From Prevotella sp. (lineage in GTDB: Bacteria; Bacteroidota; Bacteroidia; Bacteroidales; Muribaculaceae): a DNA stretch of 64,000 nt. The notes under the pieces are model-generated. The model searched no databases, was not told the origin of the DNA, and worked only from the letters and a program-made list of their open reading frames with translations. Below are positions 25,800 through 37,055 of this stretch, piece after piece (the first letter of the stretch is position 1; every line of letters starts with the position of its first letter). Location: contig JAMPIK010000007.1 in assembly GCA_023662865.1 (NCBI GenBank), positions 17,339-81,338 of the forward strand, written 5' to 3'. A program made the translations under genes and the position numbers.

Positions 25800-26696
25800 T
25801 TATTGTTCGACTTGTCCACCGAGAATATCAAGCAGCTCGGTGGTGATACTTTGTTGTCTGAGTTTGTTATATTCAAGTTGCAAAGATTCAAGAAGTTTCT
25901 TCGCATTGTCGTTGGCACTCTGCATTGCCATGATGCGTGCGGCCTGTTCGGAGGCGCGGTTCTCAATGGTAATCTCCTGCATGGTACTCATTATGAACAT
26001 GGGGAGAATTTCGTTGAAAATGCGGTTGGCATCCGGCTCGAAAAGATAAGGTTTGTTGCCCCCTTTCGAGTCAGCACTGTCGGTCAACATTTCGGCCAAT
26101 ATGGGGAACAGTTGAGTGTCTGATACTCTCTGACGGCTCAATGAGAGGAAGTGCATATACACTACGTGCAGTTCGTCTAATTCGCCGGTACTGAATTTGG
26201 TTTCAAGATTTTTGGTAAAGTCGTTTACTATCTGACCTTCCATCTTGGAGTCAATGCCGGATGTTTGCGGAGCAATCAGAATATCTTTTGAGGCCAATTT
26301 CTCAACTGCTCTGCGCATCTTCTTGCCTATGGGGTAAAGCTCAAATTCCAATTGCTGACCGGCATATTTGGATTTGAGGGTATTGACGGTGACGAGGAGG
26401 TGCTTGAAAATATTCATATTGTAGGCACCGCACAGACCGTCATCGCTACCGAAGACGAGAATTCCGATTTTCTTTACTTCAGCGTGAGGTTCAATCAGAG
26501 GGGAGGAGAAAACAGCATCAGCGTCAAGGAGATGCCCCATTATGGATTGTATCCGGGAGCGGAAAGGCACGAGACGTTTGAGCGCCTGCTCGAATTTACG
26601 AACCTTCGCAGAAGAAATCATCTTCATAGCTCCGGTAATTTTCTCGCTGGAACTTACAGAGCCAATACGCGTCTTTAATTCTCTTAATGTAGACAT
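25800..26696 (-). CDS. atpG: F1Fo ATP synthase gamma subunit
   Basis: This is the central stalk subunit of F1, 298 residues. The N-terminal helix reads L-R-E-L-K-T-R-I-G-S-V-S-S-S-E-K-I-T-G-A-M-K-M-I-S-S-A-K. The C-terminal helix carries E-N-R-A-S-E-Q-A-A-R-I-M-A-M-Q-S-A-N-D-N-A, the matching coiled-coil partner. It is the last ATP synthase gene; nuoI follows after 15 bases, so complex I and ATP synthase genes are contiguous on one strand. Confidence 0.97.
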   Translation of the reverse strand: MSTLRELKTRIGSVSSSEKITGAMKMISSAKVRKFEQALKRLVPFRSRIQSIMGHLLDADAVFSSPLIEPHAEVKKIGILVFGSDDGLCGAYNMNIFKHLLVTVNTLKSKYAGQQLEFELYPIGKKMRRAVEKLASKDILIAPQTSGIDSKMEGQIVNDFTKNLETKFSTGELDELHVVYMHFLSLSRQRVSDTQLFPILAEMLTDSADSKGGNKPYLFEPDANRIFNEILPMFIMSTMQEITIENRASEQAARIMAMQSANDNAKKLLESLQLEYNKLRQQSITTELLDILGGQVEQ

Positions 26697-26788
26697 TCCT
26701 TATATAGTTATTGTCAAAGAGTTACTAATTTGTTTATTTGTTGCCGACCGGGTGATCAAGCCCAATCGGCATTGTTATGCTTCTATTA

Positions 26789-28366
26789 TCAAGCTGTGTA
26801 TTTACTTGCCACTTCGGCGGCACATTTTTTGAGAATGTCTTCCACTTCCGGAGTGAGCTTGCCGGCTTTGAGTTCGTCAAGCACTTCTTTCTGATATTTT
26901 GCTTTGAGAAGTTGTAGGAACAATTCTTCAAATTCATGTACTTTGTCAAGAGGAACGTTCTCCAACAGACCGTTCACACCGCAGTAAATCACGGCTACTT
27001 CATCTTCCACGGGCCAGGGTTTGTATTGAGGCTGCACAAGGAGCTCCTGATTTTTACGACCGCGGTCAATAACCTTTGCTGTTACGGGATCAATATCACC
27101 GCCGAATTTAGTGAATGATTCCAACTCTCGGAACTGAGCCTGTGCAATTTTCAGTGTACCGGCAACTTTCTTCATAGCCTTAATCTGTGCATTACCGCCT
27201 ACACGGCTCACGGAGATACCAACGTTTACTGCCGGGCGAATACCCTGATTGAAGAGGGCGGATTCCAGATAAATCTGACCGTCGGTAATAGAAATTACGT
27301 TTGTCGGAATATATGCGGATACGTCACCGGCTTGGGTCTCGATGATAGGGAGTGCGGTAAGCGAACCACCACCCTTAACCATGGGTTTCAGGACATCCGG
27401 CAAGTCGTTCATTTGTGAAGCAATCTCTTGGTTGTCAATGATTTTAGCTGCACGTTCCAAGAGACGAGAGTGAAGGTAGAAAATATCACCCGGGTAAGCC
27501 TCTCGACCGGAAGGACGTTTGAGGATAAGAGAAATCTCACGATATGCAACTGCCTGCTTTGACAAATCATCGTAAACGATTAGGGCATCACGACCGGTAT
27601 CGCGGAAGTACTCACCGATGGCTACACCGGCAAACGGGCTATAGTAGCGCATAGATGCGGAGTCTGAAGCAGATGCAGCGACTACTACTGTATAGTCAAG
27701 GGCACCATATTTTTCCAAAGTGTGAACAATGGAGGCGATAGTGGAAGCCTTCTGACCTATGGCAACGTAGATACAGTAAACCGGTTTGCCTTGTTCGTAG
27801 TTTTTGCGCTGGTTGATGATTGTATCAATGGCAATTGCAGTTTTACCAATCTGACGGTCACCAATAATAAGCTCGCGCTGACCGCGACCGATAGGAATCA
27901 TTGAGTCGACAGCTTTCAGACCGGTTTGTAGCGGTTGGTTCACAGGCTGACGAAAAATAACGCCGGGCGCTTTACGCTCAAGGGGGAGCAGGATACGTTC
28001 GCCTTCAATGGGACCACGACCATCGACCGGCTCACCGAGAATGTTTATGACGCGACCGAGAAGTCCTTCGCCTACGGGAATAGAAGCAATCTCGCCGGTG
28101 CGGCGAACAGACATATTTTCGGTAACCTTGTTTACATTGTTAAGGAGGACGACACCTACATTACTTTCTTCGAGGTTGAGCGCGACACCTTTAACGCCGT
28201 TTTCAAACTCAACAAGCTCATTTGCCTTAACATTTTCAAGGCCGTAGACGTGAGCGACGCCGTCGCCCACGGAGAGGACGGTGCCTACCTCCTCGAATTT
28301 AGCCTTGGAGCTGACATCGGCCAATTGCTGTTTTAAAATATCAGATATCTCGCTTGGGTTCAGCAT
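26789..28366 (-). CDS. atpA: F1Fo ATP synthase alpha subunit
   Basis: This is the regulatory nucleotide-binding subunit of F1, 525 residues. The P-loop G-D-R-Q-I-G-K-T-A is near 170. Other features are [11 protein letters not shown], the arginine finger in [13 protein letters not shown] and the motif [12 protein letters not shown]. It starts 6 bases after atpH. The 92-base gap to atpG is one of the larger ones in the block. Confidence 0.98.
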   Translation of the reverse strand: MLNPSEISDILKQQLADVSSKAKFEEVGTVLSVGDGVAHVYGLENVKANELVEFENGVKGVALNLEESNVGVVLLNNVNKVTENMSVRRTGEIASIPVGEGLLGRVINILGEPVDGRGPIEGERILLPLERKAPGVIFRQPVNQPLQTGLKAVDSMIPIGRGQRELIIGDRQIGKTAIAIDTIINQRKNYEQGKPVYCIYVAIGQKASTIASIVHTLEKYGALDYTVVVAASASDSASMRYYSPFAGVAIGEYFRDTGRDALIVYDDLSKQAVAYREISLILKRPSGREAYPGDIFYLHSRLLERAAKIIDNQEIASQMNDLPDVLKPMVKGGGSLTALPIIETQAGDVSAYIPTNVISITDGQIYLESALFNQGIRPAVNVGISVSRVGGNAQIKAMKKVAGTLKIAQAQFRELESFTKFGGDIDPVTAKVIDRGRKNQELLVQPQYKPWPVEDEVAVIYCGVNGLLENVPLDKVHEFEELFLQLLKAKYQKEVLDELKAGKLTPEVEDILKKCAAEVASKYTA

Positions 28367-28372
28367 CTTCTG

Positions 28373-28915
28373 TTAGTTGTTTAAAAGAGTTAAACGTAAT
28401 TGTTCAAGTTCGTTGCTGATAGACGCATCCATGCGCACAGAGTCAACATTAATTACAAAACCTCCAATTATATCGGGGTTGATGGAGAAGGCGTATTCAA
28501 GCGTGTTGCCTTTAAAAGACTTTTGCACAAGACCTACAAGCTTTTCCATTTCAGACTTACCCATTTTGGCGGCGGTAATAATCTTCACCATGGAAATGTT
28601 GTTGGCTTTACGATAGATATCTCTGTAGGCGAGAGCCATCTCGTAAGCATACATTTCTCTGCGATTGTCAGTGATAAGCCTTACAAATCCTTTGTAAGCA
28701 TCCTCAATATTCGAACCTGCAGCAGAAAGTAGAAGTTGCTTTTTGTCTTTATTGTCAATAAAGGGATTTGCGAGCACTTTTGAAAAATCAGGGTTTGTTT
28801 CAAAAGCAGAAACAACAGACTTCATTTCTTCGTACACTTGCTCGGCGCAGCCTTGCTGAAGTGCGAATTTATAAAGTGCTTTGGCATATCGGTTGGGAAT
28901 AAGACCGCCGTTCAT
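28373..28915 (-). CDS. atpH: F1Fo ATP synthase delta subunit
   Basis: This is the peripheral-stalk subunit of the OSCP family, 180 residues. It starts N-R-Y-A-K-A-L-Y-K-F-A-L-Q-Q-G. The central segment includes F-I-D-N-K-D-K-K-Q-L-L-L, and the C-terminus reads G-G-F-V-I-N-V-D-S-V-R-M-D-A-S-I-S-N-E-L-E-Q-L-R, the conserved OSCP ending. A hairpin lies in the 69-base gap to atpF. Confidence 0.95.
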   Translation of the reverse strand: MNGGLIPNRYAKALYKFALQQGCAEQVYEEMKSVVSAFETNPDFSKVLANPFIDNKDKKQLLLSAAGSNIEDAYKGFVRLITDNRREMYAYEMALAYRDIYRKANNISMVKIITAAKMGKSEMEKLVGLVQKSFKGNTLEYAFSINPDIIGGFVINVDSVRMDASISNELEQLRLTLLNN

Positions 28916-28933
28916 TATAATTTTCGGTTTTTA

Positions 28934-28968
28934 GTCCGGCGAGATGAACAAGAAGTCATCTCGCGGAC
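28934..28968 (-). other. Intra-operon hairpin between atpF and atpH
   Basis: GTCCGGCGAGATGA (28934-28947) and TCATCTCGCGGAC (28956-28968) form a 13-bp stem with a one-base bulge. It lies entirely inside the atpF-atpH gap. Without a following T-run it is more likely an RNA-processing or stability element than a terminator. Confidence 0.55.
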
Positions 28969-28984
28969 ATTACACATTGTAAAT

Positions 28985-29479
28985 TTAATTTTTCTCTATA
29001 TCATCAAGCAACTTGTTGACAAGTTCCTTTTGAGCAGCATCGGAGGACATTTGTTTTCTAATCATCTTTTCTGCTATCTCAATGGAGACTTTGCTCACTT
29101 CGTTTTTGAATTGTAATTCAGCTTCCTTACGTGACTGTTCGATTGATACTTTTGCAGCGTCGATAATTTTTTTAGCCTCAACGGAAGCTTCGTTGCGAGC
29201 CTCCTCAATTATTTGAGATTTAATCTTAGCTGCGTCACGCAATATTTCGGCCTGCTGTTTCTGAGCTTCGGCAATATAGTTTTGTGACTCTTTGCGAGCT
29301 CCTTCAAGTTGTTCTTTGGCATTTTGGGCATACTCGACGCCTTTGTCAATCAAGTCGGCACGGTCTTCCATGCTTTTGATTATAACCGGCCAGGCCCACT
29401 TCCTGAGTGCCAAGAACAGCAACAAGAAGGCGACGAACATCCAAAAAATCAAGCCAAAATCAGGCGTGAATAGTTCCAT
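28985..29479 (-). CDS. atpF: F1Fo ATP synthase subunit b
   Basis: This is the peripheral-stalk membrane anchor, 164 residues. One N-terminal helix (F-G-L-I-F-W-M-F-V-A-F-L-L-L-F) is followed by a long charged coiled coil with E-D-R-A-D-L-I-D-K-G-V-E-Y-A and Q-K-Q-Q-A-E-I-L-R-D-A. It starts 17 bases after atpE. The length and the single membrane span match a b-type subunit rather than b'. Confidence 0.95.
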   Translation of the reverse strand: MELFTPDFGLIFWMFVAFLLLFLALRKWAWPVIIKSMEDRADLIDKGVEYAQNAKEQLEGARKESQNYIAEAQKQQAEILRDAAKIKSQIIEEARNEASVEAKKIIDAAKVSIEQSRKEAELQFKNEVSKVSIEIAEKMIRKQMSSDAAQKELVNKLLDDIEKN

Positions 29480-29496
29480 GAGTCAAAGTTGAAATA

Positions 29497-29775
<279 letters not shown>

Positions 29776-29795
29776 TTACTGTTTGTTTCTTTTAA

Positions 29796-31055
29796 TTAAG
29801 CCTCCACCGATGCCGGTTCTGACTTGGAATGGCCTTCTTCGTGGCCGTCTTCCTGAGCCAGAGCGATGAACAGGGTGGAAAGCATTGTGAATACGTATGC
29901 CTGAATGAAGCTTACAAGCACGTCAAGTGCAAGCATAAATATTGTAAAGGCAATTGAAACTACCGTTACACCGGAAACTGCCGCCATACCGAATGCACCG
30001 AACACGAATATCAGCAAAATCAAGGTAATGACAATCATGTGACCACCCATCATGTTAGCAAAAAGACGAACACAAAGAGCTGCCGGTTTTGTAAAGATAC
30101 CGAAGATTTCAATGAACTGCATGATGGGGAGCGGACATTTCAGCCAAATAGGAACATCGGGCCAAAAAATTTCTTTCCAATAATGCTTCTTGGCTTTGAC
30201 GTTTGTCATAATCAATGTCATAACAGCCATTACAAGTGTTATGGCAATGTTGCCGGTAAGGTTTGCACCGCCCGGGAAAATGACAATCAATCCCAAGAGG
30301 TTCATGACAAGTATAAAGAAGAAGGCAGTCATCAGGTAGGGTGCGAATTTTGGCGCATTCTTGCCTAACGTGTTCTTGATTACACCGTCGTATACAAATT
30401 CAACTATCAATTCTAGGAAACCGTTACCTTTGCGCGGCGCTTTGAGCGGATTTTTCTTATACCAACGTACAATGCACATCAGCATCAAAGTTACCACGAT
30501 AGCCGATATAAACAATGCGAGCACATTTTTGGTAATGGAAATATCAAAGGGCTTGTATTCGGCATAAAATTTGCCGTCGCAGTTTATATAGCCTTCAACA
30601 TTAACATTTGCCATGGCTATCTTTTCAGCCTTTGATAGAGAATCGGCTTCCAATGCCACTTTTGTGTTTTCTTCGCTTGTCAACGGCAGGAGCTGGACAA
30701 TTTTGTTTTTGTGAGACCCTTCGGTAGCCAACATGAATGTATAGCTCTTGTCACCGTCTTTGATTTCTACGGGAACCGGTACGGGGTGTTCACCATGGAG
30801 TTCGGTGAGTCGGGCAGAGGAGAAGCAATGCCATGAACCATCTTCTGCACGCACGATTACGGGCAACGGTATTCTGTATTGGTGTACGAAAGGCACTTCC
30901 CAACCATAGCCATCGCCGAGGTGCTCGAATATAATCTCTTTTACGTCCAGCTTTTCTTCCTCTTCTTTCACCTCATTGGCAAAGGCCGCAGAGGGCACAG
31001 CGAAGGAGAACAGCAGGAGTAACGGAAGTATATGTGATTTTAAAAATTTGCTCAT
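29796..31055 (-). CDS. atpB: F1Fo ATP synthase subunit a with signal peptide and periplasmic extension
   Basis: This ion-channel subunit has 419 residues, well above the roughly 270 of E. coli. A signal peptide (residues about 1-26, ending A-A-F-A-N-E) and a soluble domain of about 140 residues precede the five-helix core. The essential arginine is in L-C-V-R-L-F-A-N-M-M-G-G-H, and the helix-5 region contains F-I-Q-A-Y-V-F-T-M-L-S. The last 20 residues are His/Glu-rich. The long N-terminal part is a feature I associate with Bacteroidetes AtpB. It starts 10 bases after atpC. Confidence 0.95.
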   Translation of the reverse strand: MSKFLKSHILPLLLLFSFAVPSAAFANEVKEEEEKLDVKEIIFEHLGDGYGWEVPFVHQYRIPLPVIVRAEDGSWHCFSSARLTELHGEHPVPVPVEIKDGDKSYTFMLATEGSHKNKIVQLLPLTSEENTKVALEADSLSKAEKIAMANVNVEGYINCDGKFYAEYKPFDISITKNVLALFISAIVVTLMLMCIVRWYKKNPLKAPRKGNGFLELIVEFVYDGVIKNTLGKNAPKFAPYLMTAFFFILVMNLLGLIVIFPGGANLTGNIAITLVMAVMTLIMTNVKAKKHYWKEIFWPDVPIWLKCPLPIMQFIEIFGIFTKPAALCVRLFANMMGGHMIVITLILLIFVFGAFGMAAVSGVTVVSIAFTIFMLALDVLVSFIQAYVFTMLSTLFIALAQEDGHEEGHSKSEPASVEA

Positions 31056-31065
31056 CTCGGGTAAA

Positions 31066-31302
31066 TTAGTAAATGCAGACTGAGACTACATTGTTGTCAA
31101 TATCGGCAATTCCGCCTTTTACTTCCTTGGTATGTTCTTGACCGTTTTCGTCTTTATACACGATGTTGCCGGGTACAAGAACTGAAATAAGAGAAGCGTG
31201 ATTTTTCAGAACGGTGAAAGAACCGAGTTCGCCGGGCAGTGTGACGAGAGTCACTTCGCCTTGAAAAAGCACCTGATCGGCTGATATGATGTCAAGTCTC
31301 AT
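31066..31302 (-). CDS. atpC: F1Fo ATP synthase epsilon subunit, short form
   Basis: This subunit has 78 residues, only the N-terminal beta-sandwich of epsilon. It contains F-Q-G-E-V-T-L-V-T-L-P-G-E-L-G-S-F-T-V-L-K-N-H-A-S-L. The C-terminal two-helix inhibitory domain (about 50 residues in E. coli) is missing, so this enzyme should lack epsilon-type inhibition of ATP hydrolysis. The end is followed by atpB after 10 bases, so this is not a truncation by mutation. Confidence 0.92.
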   Translation of the reverse strand: MRLDIISADQVLFQGEVTLVTLPGELGSFTVLKNHASLISVLVPGNIVYKDENGQEHTKEVKGGIADIDNNVVSVCIY

Positions 31303-31357
31303 TATTATATCTTTGTTTATGAAAACTTATTAATGTCTCGCAATCTGCAGAGTTAAA

Positions 31358-32893
<1,536 letters not shown>

Positions 32894-32930
32894 TCAAGGT
32901 TAATTAGTCTTGGTTGCGAAGTGCAGCCTG

Positions 32931-34007
32931 TTAGAAGTGCCAGCCCATAGTGGAGCAGAGAGCCATGAGCAGAAGATTGCACAAAGCGATGGGCATGAGG
33001 TATTTCCACTCAAACGCAAGCATTTGGTCGATACGAATACGGGGGAAAGTCCACTTGAACCAAATAATTACGAATGAAATAAAGAATGCTTTGCCGCAGA
33101 ACCACACTATGCCGGGAATGTAATTCATGATGGCGTTGAAGCCGTCCCAGCCGTTTACATGGAAAGGCATCCAACCGCCCAAGAACATGAGTGAGCAAAT
33201 ACCGGATACTATAAAGAGGTTGAGGTATTCCGCCAAGTAGAAGAAACCGAAGTGAATACCGGAATATTCAGTGTGATAACCGGCAACGAGTTCATGTTCG
33301 GCTTCGGGAAGGTCGAAAGGACCGCGGTTTGTTTCAGCTGTGGCTGCAATCACATATATTATACATGCGATAATTGCCGGCAGATGACCGGTGAAGATAA
33401 ACCAGCCGCGATTTTGCGCTTCAACTATCTCTGTGATATTCATTGTTCCGGCGAAGAGTACCATGGTGATAATCGCAATTCCCAGAGACAGTTCGTAGCT
33501 AATCATCTGTGCACCGGAACGCATGGCACCAACCAAAGTATATTTATTGTTGGAGGCCCAACCGGCGAGCAATATACCCAAAATTCCGACAGAACTTACC
33601 GCCAAGATGAAGAATATACCAATGTTGTAATCAATGATTTGCATTCCTCTACCCCAGGGCAGGCAAGCTAACATGGTAACGGAAGAAGCAATCACGAGAT
33701 AGGGTGCCAATTTAAACAGGAATTTGTCCGTACCCTTCAGAGAAATAAGCTCTTTGATAAGGATTTTGAACATATCGGCAAACACCTGAAGCACGCCCCA
33801 TTTACCTACACGCATAGGGCCGAGACGGCACTGGAACCATGCGCAGAGTTTGCGCTCATATAATATATAGAACAATGCGAGGAGTGCATATACGGCAAGT
33901 ACACACACGCCAATCAGGACACACTCTACAAGCACAGTAGCCCAACCGGGCAGAAAACTGATCAGCAGGTTGTTTATCCAGTTTGTCACTACGCTGAAAT
34001 CAAACAT
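32931..34007 (-). CDS. nuoH: NADH-quinone oxidoreductase subunit H
   Basis: This membrane subunit of complex I has 358 residues and links the membrane arm to the quinone site. Seen are E-R-K-L-C-A-W-F-Q-C-R-L-G-P-M-R-V-G, the characteristic quinone-chamber loop, and R-G-P-F-D-L-P-E-A-E-H-E-L-V-A-G-Y. The C-terminus contains F-K-W-T-F-P-R-I-R-I-D-Q-M. It is the last gene of the first nuo half; atpD follows. In the cluster order I recall from Bacteroides, nuoI comes next. Confidence 0.97.
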   Translation of the reverse strand: MFDFSVVTNWINNLLISFLPGWATVLVECVLIGVCVLAVYALLALFYILYERKLCAWFQCRLGPMRVGKWGVLQVFADMFKILIKELISLKGTDKFLFKLAPYLVIASSVTMLACLPWGRGMQIIDYNIGIFFILAVSSVGILGILLAGWASNNKYTLVGAMRSGAQMISYELSLGIAIITMVLFAGTMNITEIVEAQNRGWFIFTGHLPAIIACIIYVIAATAETNRGPFDLPEAEHELVAGYHTEYSGIHFGFFYLAEYLNLFIVSGICSLMFLGGWMPFHVNGWDGFNAIMNYIPGIVWFCGKAFFISFVIIWFKWTFPRIRIDQMLAFEWKYLMPIALCNLLLMALCSTMGWHF

Positions 34008-34058
34008 AATTTCTTAGATAACTATTGATATTCTTACTTAGTTTCAGTTAATTATAGT

Positions 34059-34089
34059 GTGCCGACATTTTTAATGCGGCTGTCGGCTC
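34059..34089 (-). other. Intra-operon hairpin between nuoCD and nuoH
   Basis: GCCGACA (34061-34067) and TGTCGGC (34081-34087) are perfect complements around a 13-base loop, within the 94-base nuoCD-nuoH gap. It may tune the relative level of downstream genes; there is no terminator-like T-run. Confidence 0.45.
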
Positions 34090-34101
34090 AAATCCATCAG
34101 A

Positions 34102-35733
34102 TTATCTGTCAATGTCAGGGATAACGAAGTCGAGAGCTGCACCGATTACGATGAGGTCGGCAATCATGTTACCTTTGCAAGTGAGGTCCATTACGCCAAC
34201 AAGGTTGAAGCAGGGGCTTTGGAAATGCAGACGATAAGGGTTCTTGTTGCCATCGCTCTCAATATATACGCCGAATGCACCGCGACTTGCTTCCACTTGC
34301 TGATACCATCGACCTACGGGGAGCTTTACAATCTTGGGTACTTGCGCACGAACGGGGCCTTCGGGAATACGGTCTACGAGTTGTTCAAGAATTTTTACGC
34401 TCTCTTCAATTTCGCGCATACGAACCATATAGCGAGCGTAGCTGTCGCAACCGTCTTCAAGCACCTCTTCAAATTGCACATCAGCATATGAAGCATATGG
34501 GTGCTTTTTGCGAGTATCGCAGCTCCAATTTGAACCGCGTCCGGAGGGCCCGGTGATATCATAGTTTATTGCATCTTCTTTGGAGAGCATACCTACGCCA
34601 ATCATGCGGTTTTTTGCTATGATGTTTCCGGAGAAGATTTTGTGATATTCTTTCAGGCGAGAAGGCATTATTGCGCAAAGCTCTTTTACATCTTTTACAA
34701 AGTCGGGATGCAAGTCAGCTATCACACCGCCAATCACATTATAGTTCATACTCATACGCGCACCGCAAGTCTTCTCGAAAATGTCGAGTACCATTTCGCG
34801 CTCGCGGAAGCCATAGAAGAAGCAGGTAGTTGCACCCATATCCATAGAGGTACAACCGAAAGCGAGCAGGTGAGAAGAAATACGCATCAATTCGTCCATC
34901 ATTGTGCGGATTACTTGAGCACGCTCCGGCACTTCCAGTCCCATAGCTTTCTCAATAGTCATACACAAGCAATGGCGGTTCATGTGGGCGGACATATAGT
35001 CCATACGGTCAGTGAAATGCAGAGTCTGAGGATAAGTGAGGCTCTCGGACAATTTCTCCATACCGCGATGTATGTAGCCGGAAACTACATCAACCTTCTT
35101 GACAGTTTCACCGTCAATTGCAGCACGGAAGCGCATAACACCGTGAGTTGAAGGGTGTTGCGGGCCGATATTTACTACATAATCTCCCTCATCGAATACT
35201 TTTCCTTTTATCTTTTTTACAGTGCCGTCCGGTTGTTCCTGAAGAGTATAAGTGTCATCTTCGTGTTCCTCATCTTCCATACGAATGGGATTGAGTTTGG
35301 GGTCGGCATCGTAGTCTTTGCGAAGGGGATAACCCACCCAGTCGTTGCGAAGGAAGAAGCGGCGCATATCGGGGTGTCCGATAAACTCAATGCCGTAAAA
35401 GTCGAAAACTTCGCGCTCTTGGAAGTTAGCGACTTTCCATAAATCAGCAACGGAATGGATGCGCGGCTGCTCGCGGTCGGCAATCTCGACTTTAACGGAG
35501 AGCATACGCCAATCGTGAGATGTTGAAGTGAAATAGTAAATCACGCCAAGAGTCTCTTTCCAATCCATACCGATTACGGCGGTGAGCAAATCGTAGTCAA
35601 GTTCGGGATCTTCTTTTAGGGCTTTTGCAAAAGAATGCCAGTCCTTGTCGGGGACACAGACGAGTAGGGTCTGTCCCTCCTCGAAAGTAGCCGACGGACA
35701 AATTTTGCTGAGTTTATCTTGAAGATTAGCCAT
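34102..35733 (-). CDS. nuoCD: NADH-quinone oxidoreductase subunits C and D (fused)
   Basis: This 543-residue fusion joins the 30-kDa subunit (about 1-140, with E-R-E-V-F-D-F-Y-G-I-E-F) to the 49-kDa subunit (about 165-543). The latter carries N-I-G-P-Q-H-P-S-T-H-G-V, the quinone-site motif, and R-I-S-S-H-L-L-A-F-G. The linker is acidic and short. The C-terminus D-F-V-I-P-D-I-D-R keeps the conserved D-x-D-R. It lies 102 bases after nuoB. Together with NuoB and NuoI this makes the peripheral arm without the NADH-oxidising module. Confidence 0.97.
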   Translation of the reverse strand: MANLQDKLSKICPSATFEEGQTLLVCVPDKDWHSFAKALKEDPELDYDLLTAVIGMDWKETLGVIYYFTSTSHDWRMLSVKVEIADREQPRIHSVADLWKVANFQEREVFDFYGIEFIGHPDMRRFFLRNDWVGYPLRKDYDADPKLNPIRMEDEEHEDDTYTLQEQPDGTVKKIKGKVFDEGDYVVNIGPQHPSTHGVMRFRAAIDGETVKKVDVVSGYIHRGMEKLSESLTYPQTLHFTDRMDYMSAHMNRHCLCMTIEKAMGLEVPERAQVIRTMMDELMRISSHLLAFGCTSMDMGATTCFFYGFREREMVLDIFEKTCGARMSMNYNVIGGVIADLHPDFVKDVKELCAIMPSRLKEYHKIFSGNIIAKNRMIGVGMLSKEDAINYDITGPSGRGSNWSCDTRKKHPYASYADVQFEEVLEDGCDSYARYMVRMREIEESVKILEQLVDRIPEGPVRAQVPKIVKLPVGRWYQQVEASRGAFGVYIESDGNKNPYRLHFQSPCFNLVGVMDLTCKGNMIADLIVIGAALDFVIPDIDR

Positions 35734-35835
35734 ATATTTTTGGGTGGATTTCGTATTAGTTATTATCTGTCTTCAGATTTAAAATCTACTGAGTGTTTGA
35801 ATGTTTGATACAATCAGCTTGATATGAGATTTCTA

Positions 35836-36453
35836 TCAGTATTTACCCACTTCGGAGGCATTCTGACGGAAGAAGTCTTCAATTTTTTCTTTGCGGTTGT
35901 CTCCGCCGAAGAATTTTTGCAGTTTGATTTTACGTTGGAGCTGCATCAAACCGTAGAACATTGCTTCGGGTCTGGGAGGGCAACCGGGGATATACACGTC
36001 AACCGGAAGAATTTGGTCAACACCGGGCACAACGCAATAAGAATTTTTGAAAGGACCGCCGCTGACAGCGCAACCGCCGCAGGCAATGATGTAGCAGGGC
36101 TTTGCCATTTGTTCGTACAGACGGCGCATAACCGGAGCCATACGGTGAACAATTGTGCCTTGTACCATAATATAGTCAGCTTGACGGGGTGAGTTGCGAG
36201 CCACTTCAGCTCCATAGCGAGCCATGTCATAACGCGCTGCGCCAAGACACATGAACTCGATTGCACAGCAGCTTGTACCGAAACACAGAGGCCAAAGAGA
36301 ATTGGCACGACCCCAATTGATAAGCTGATCAAGCTTTCCTACCACTACATTGGCACCGGTGGCATTGAGCTCTTCGACCAAGGATTCAATGTATTCATTG
36401 TCTTTGAAGTCTTCATGCTTCATGTTGCGAATATGCGGATTTTTTACTGCCAT
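35836..36453 (-). CDS. nuoB: NADH-quinone oxidoreductase subunit B
   Basis: This subunit of 205 residues carries cluster N2, the last iron-sulfur centre before quinone. The tandem cysteines in F-G-T-S-C-C-A-I-E-F and the further ligands in C-G-G-C-A-V-S-G-G and I-P-G-C-P-P-R-P are all present. The frame extends to a TTG at 36474, but the ATG at 36453 is the likely start and overlaps the nuoA end by 10 bases. A lysine-rich C-terminal tail of about 35 residues follows the core. Confidence 0.97.
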   Translation of the reverse strand: MAVKNPHIRNMKHEDFKDNEYIESLVEELNATGANVVVGKLDQLINWGRANSLWPLCFGTSCCAIEFMCLGAARYDMARYGAEVARNSPRQADYIMVQGTIVHRMAPVMRRLYEQMAKPCYIIACGGCAVSGGPFKNSYCVVPGVDQILPVDVYIPGCPPRPEAMFYGLMQLQRKIKLQKFFGGDNRKEKIEDFFRQNASEVGKY

Positions 36454-36815
36454 TTCAAAGCTCCTTTCCGCCAAGCGTAAGCAAGGCCCAAAATTAATAT
36501 GAACATAAATACTGCAATACTAATCAAGCCGGTGGGGCCGAGAGCACGACAGATAACTGCCCAGGGATAGAGGAAGACTGTTTCAACATCAAAGACGAGG
36601 AACAATATAGCGAACAGGTAATATCCCACTTTGAACTGTAACATAGAGTCACCGCGTGTGGGGATACCGCACTCATACGGTTCAGACTTCTTGACAGAAA
36701 AAGTACGGGGTGAGATTAGCCGTGCTATCAGAAGGGCAGCAAATACAAGACCAAGACCCGTGATTACCGCGGTAATCGCGAGCTCTCCATTGCTGATGCC
36801 TAACAGTAGGTTCAT
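36444..36815 (-). CDS. nuoA: NADH-quinone oxidoreductase subunit A
   Basis: This is the first gene of the 17-kb block, 123 residues with three helices. Family features are S-E-P-Y-E-C-G-I-P (conserved Cys loop), F-K-V-G-Y-Y-L-F-A-I-L-F-L-V-F-D-V-E-T-V-F-L-Y-P-W and a final helix ending K-G-A-L-K-W. Its start lies about 75 bases downstream of a Bacteroidetes -7 element (36898-36891). Confidence 0.96.
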   Translation of the reverse strand: MNLLLGISNGELAITAVITGLGLVFAALLIARLISPRTFSVKKSEPYECGIPTRGDSMLQFKVGYYLFAILFLVFDVETVFLYPWAVICRALGPTGLISIAVFMFILILGLAYAWRKGALKWQ

Positions 36816-36890
36816 ATAAAGTATTCTCTATTAGTTAATTATATCGTTTCAGTAGTAGTCGGGCTATAAAATTACCCTATTTTACGAGGG

Positions 36891-36898
36891 CAAAGTTA
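36891..36898 (-). promoter_or_regulatory. -7 element of the nuo-atp block
   Basis: On the minus strand TAACTTTG (36898-36891) matches TAnnTTTG. A GTTTTCC-like stretch stands 17 bases upstream in place of a clean TTTG. It is the best promoter candidate for the whole 19343-36815 transcript. Confidence 0.45.
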
Positions 36899-37055
36899 AT
36901 CATTTTTTTTGATATGGAAAACATTTTTAACACATTTCCCGAAAAATTGCGCAATTTTTATTTCCTGAAAAAATGTATCATTTTGTTATGCACAATGTTA
37001 GAGTATTATGATATTTGGAGTATCAAGAATTTCAATTTGATACGTAAGGTTATTC

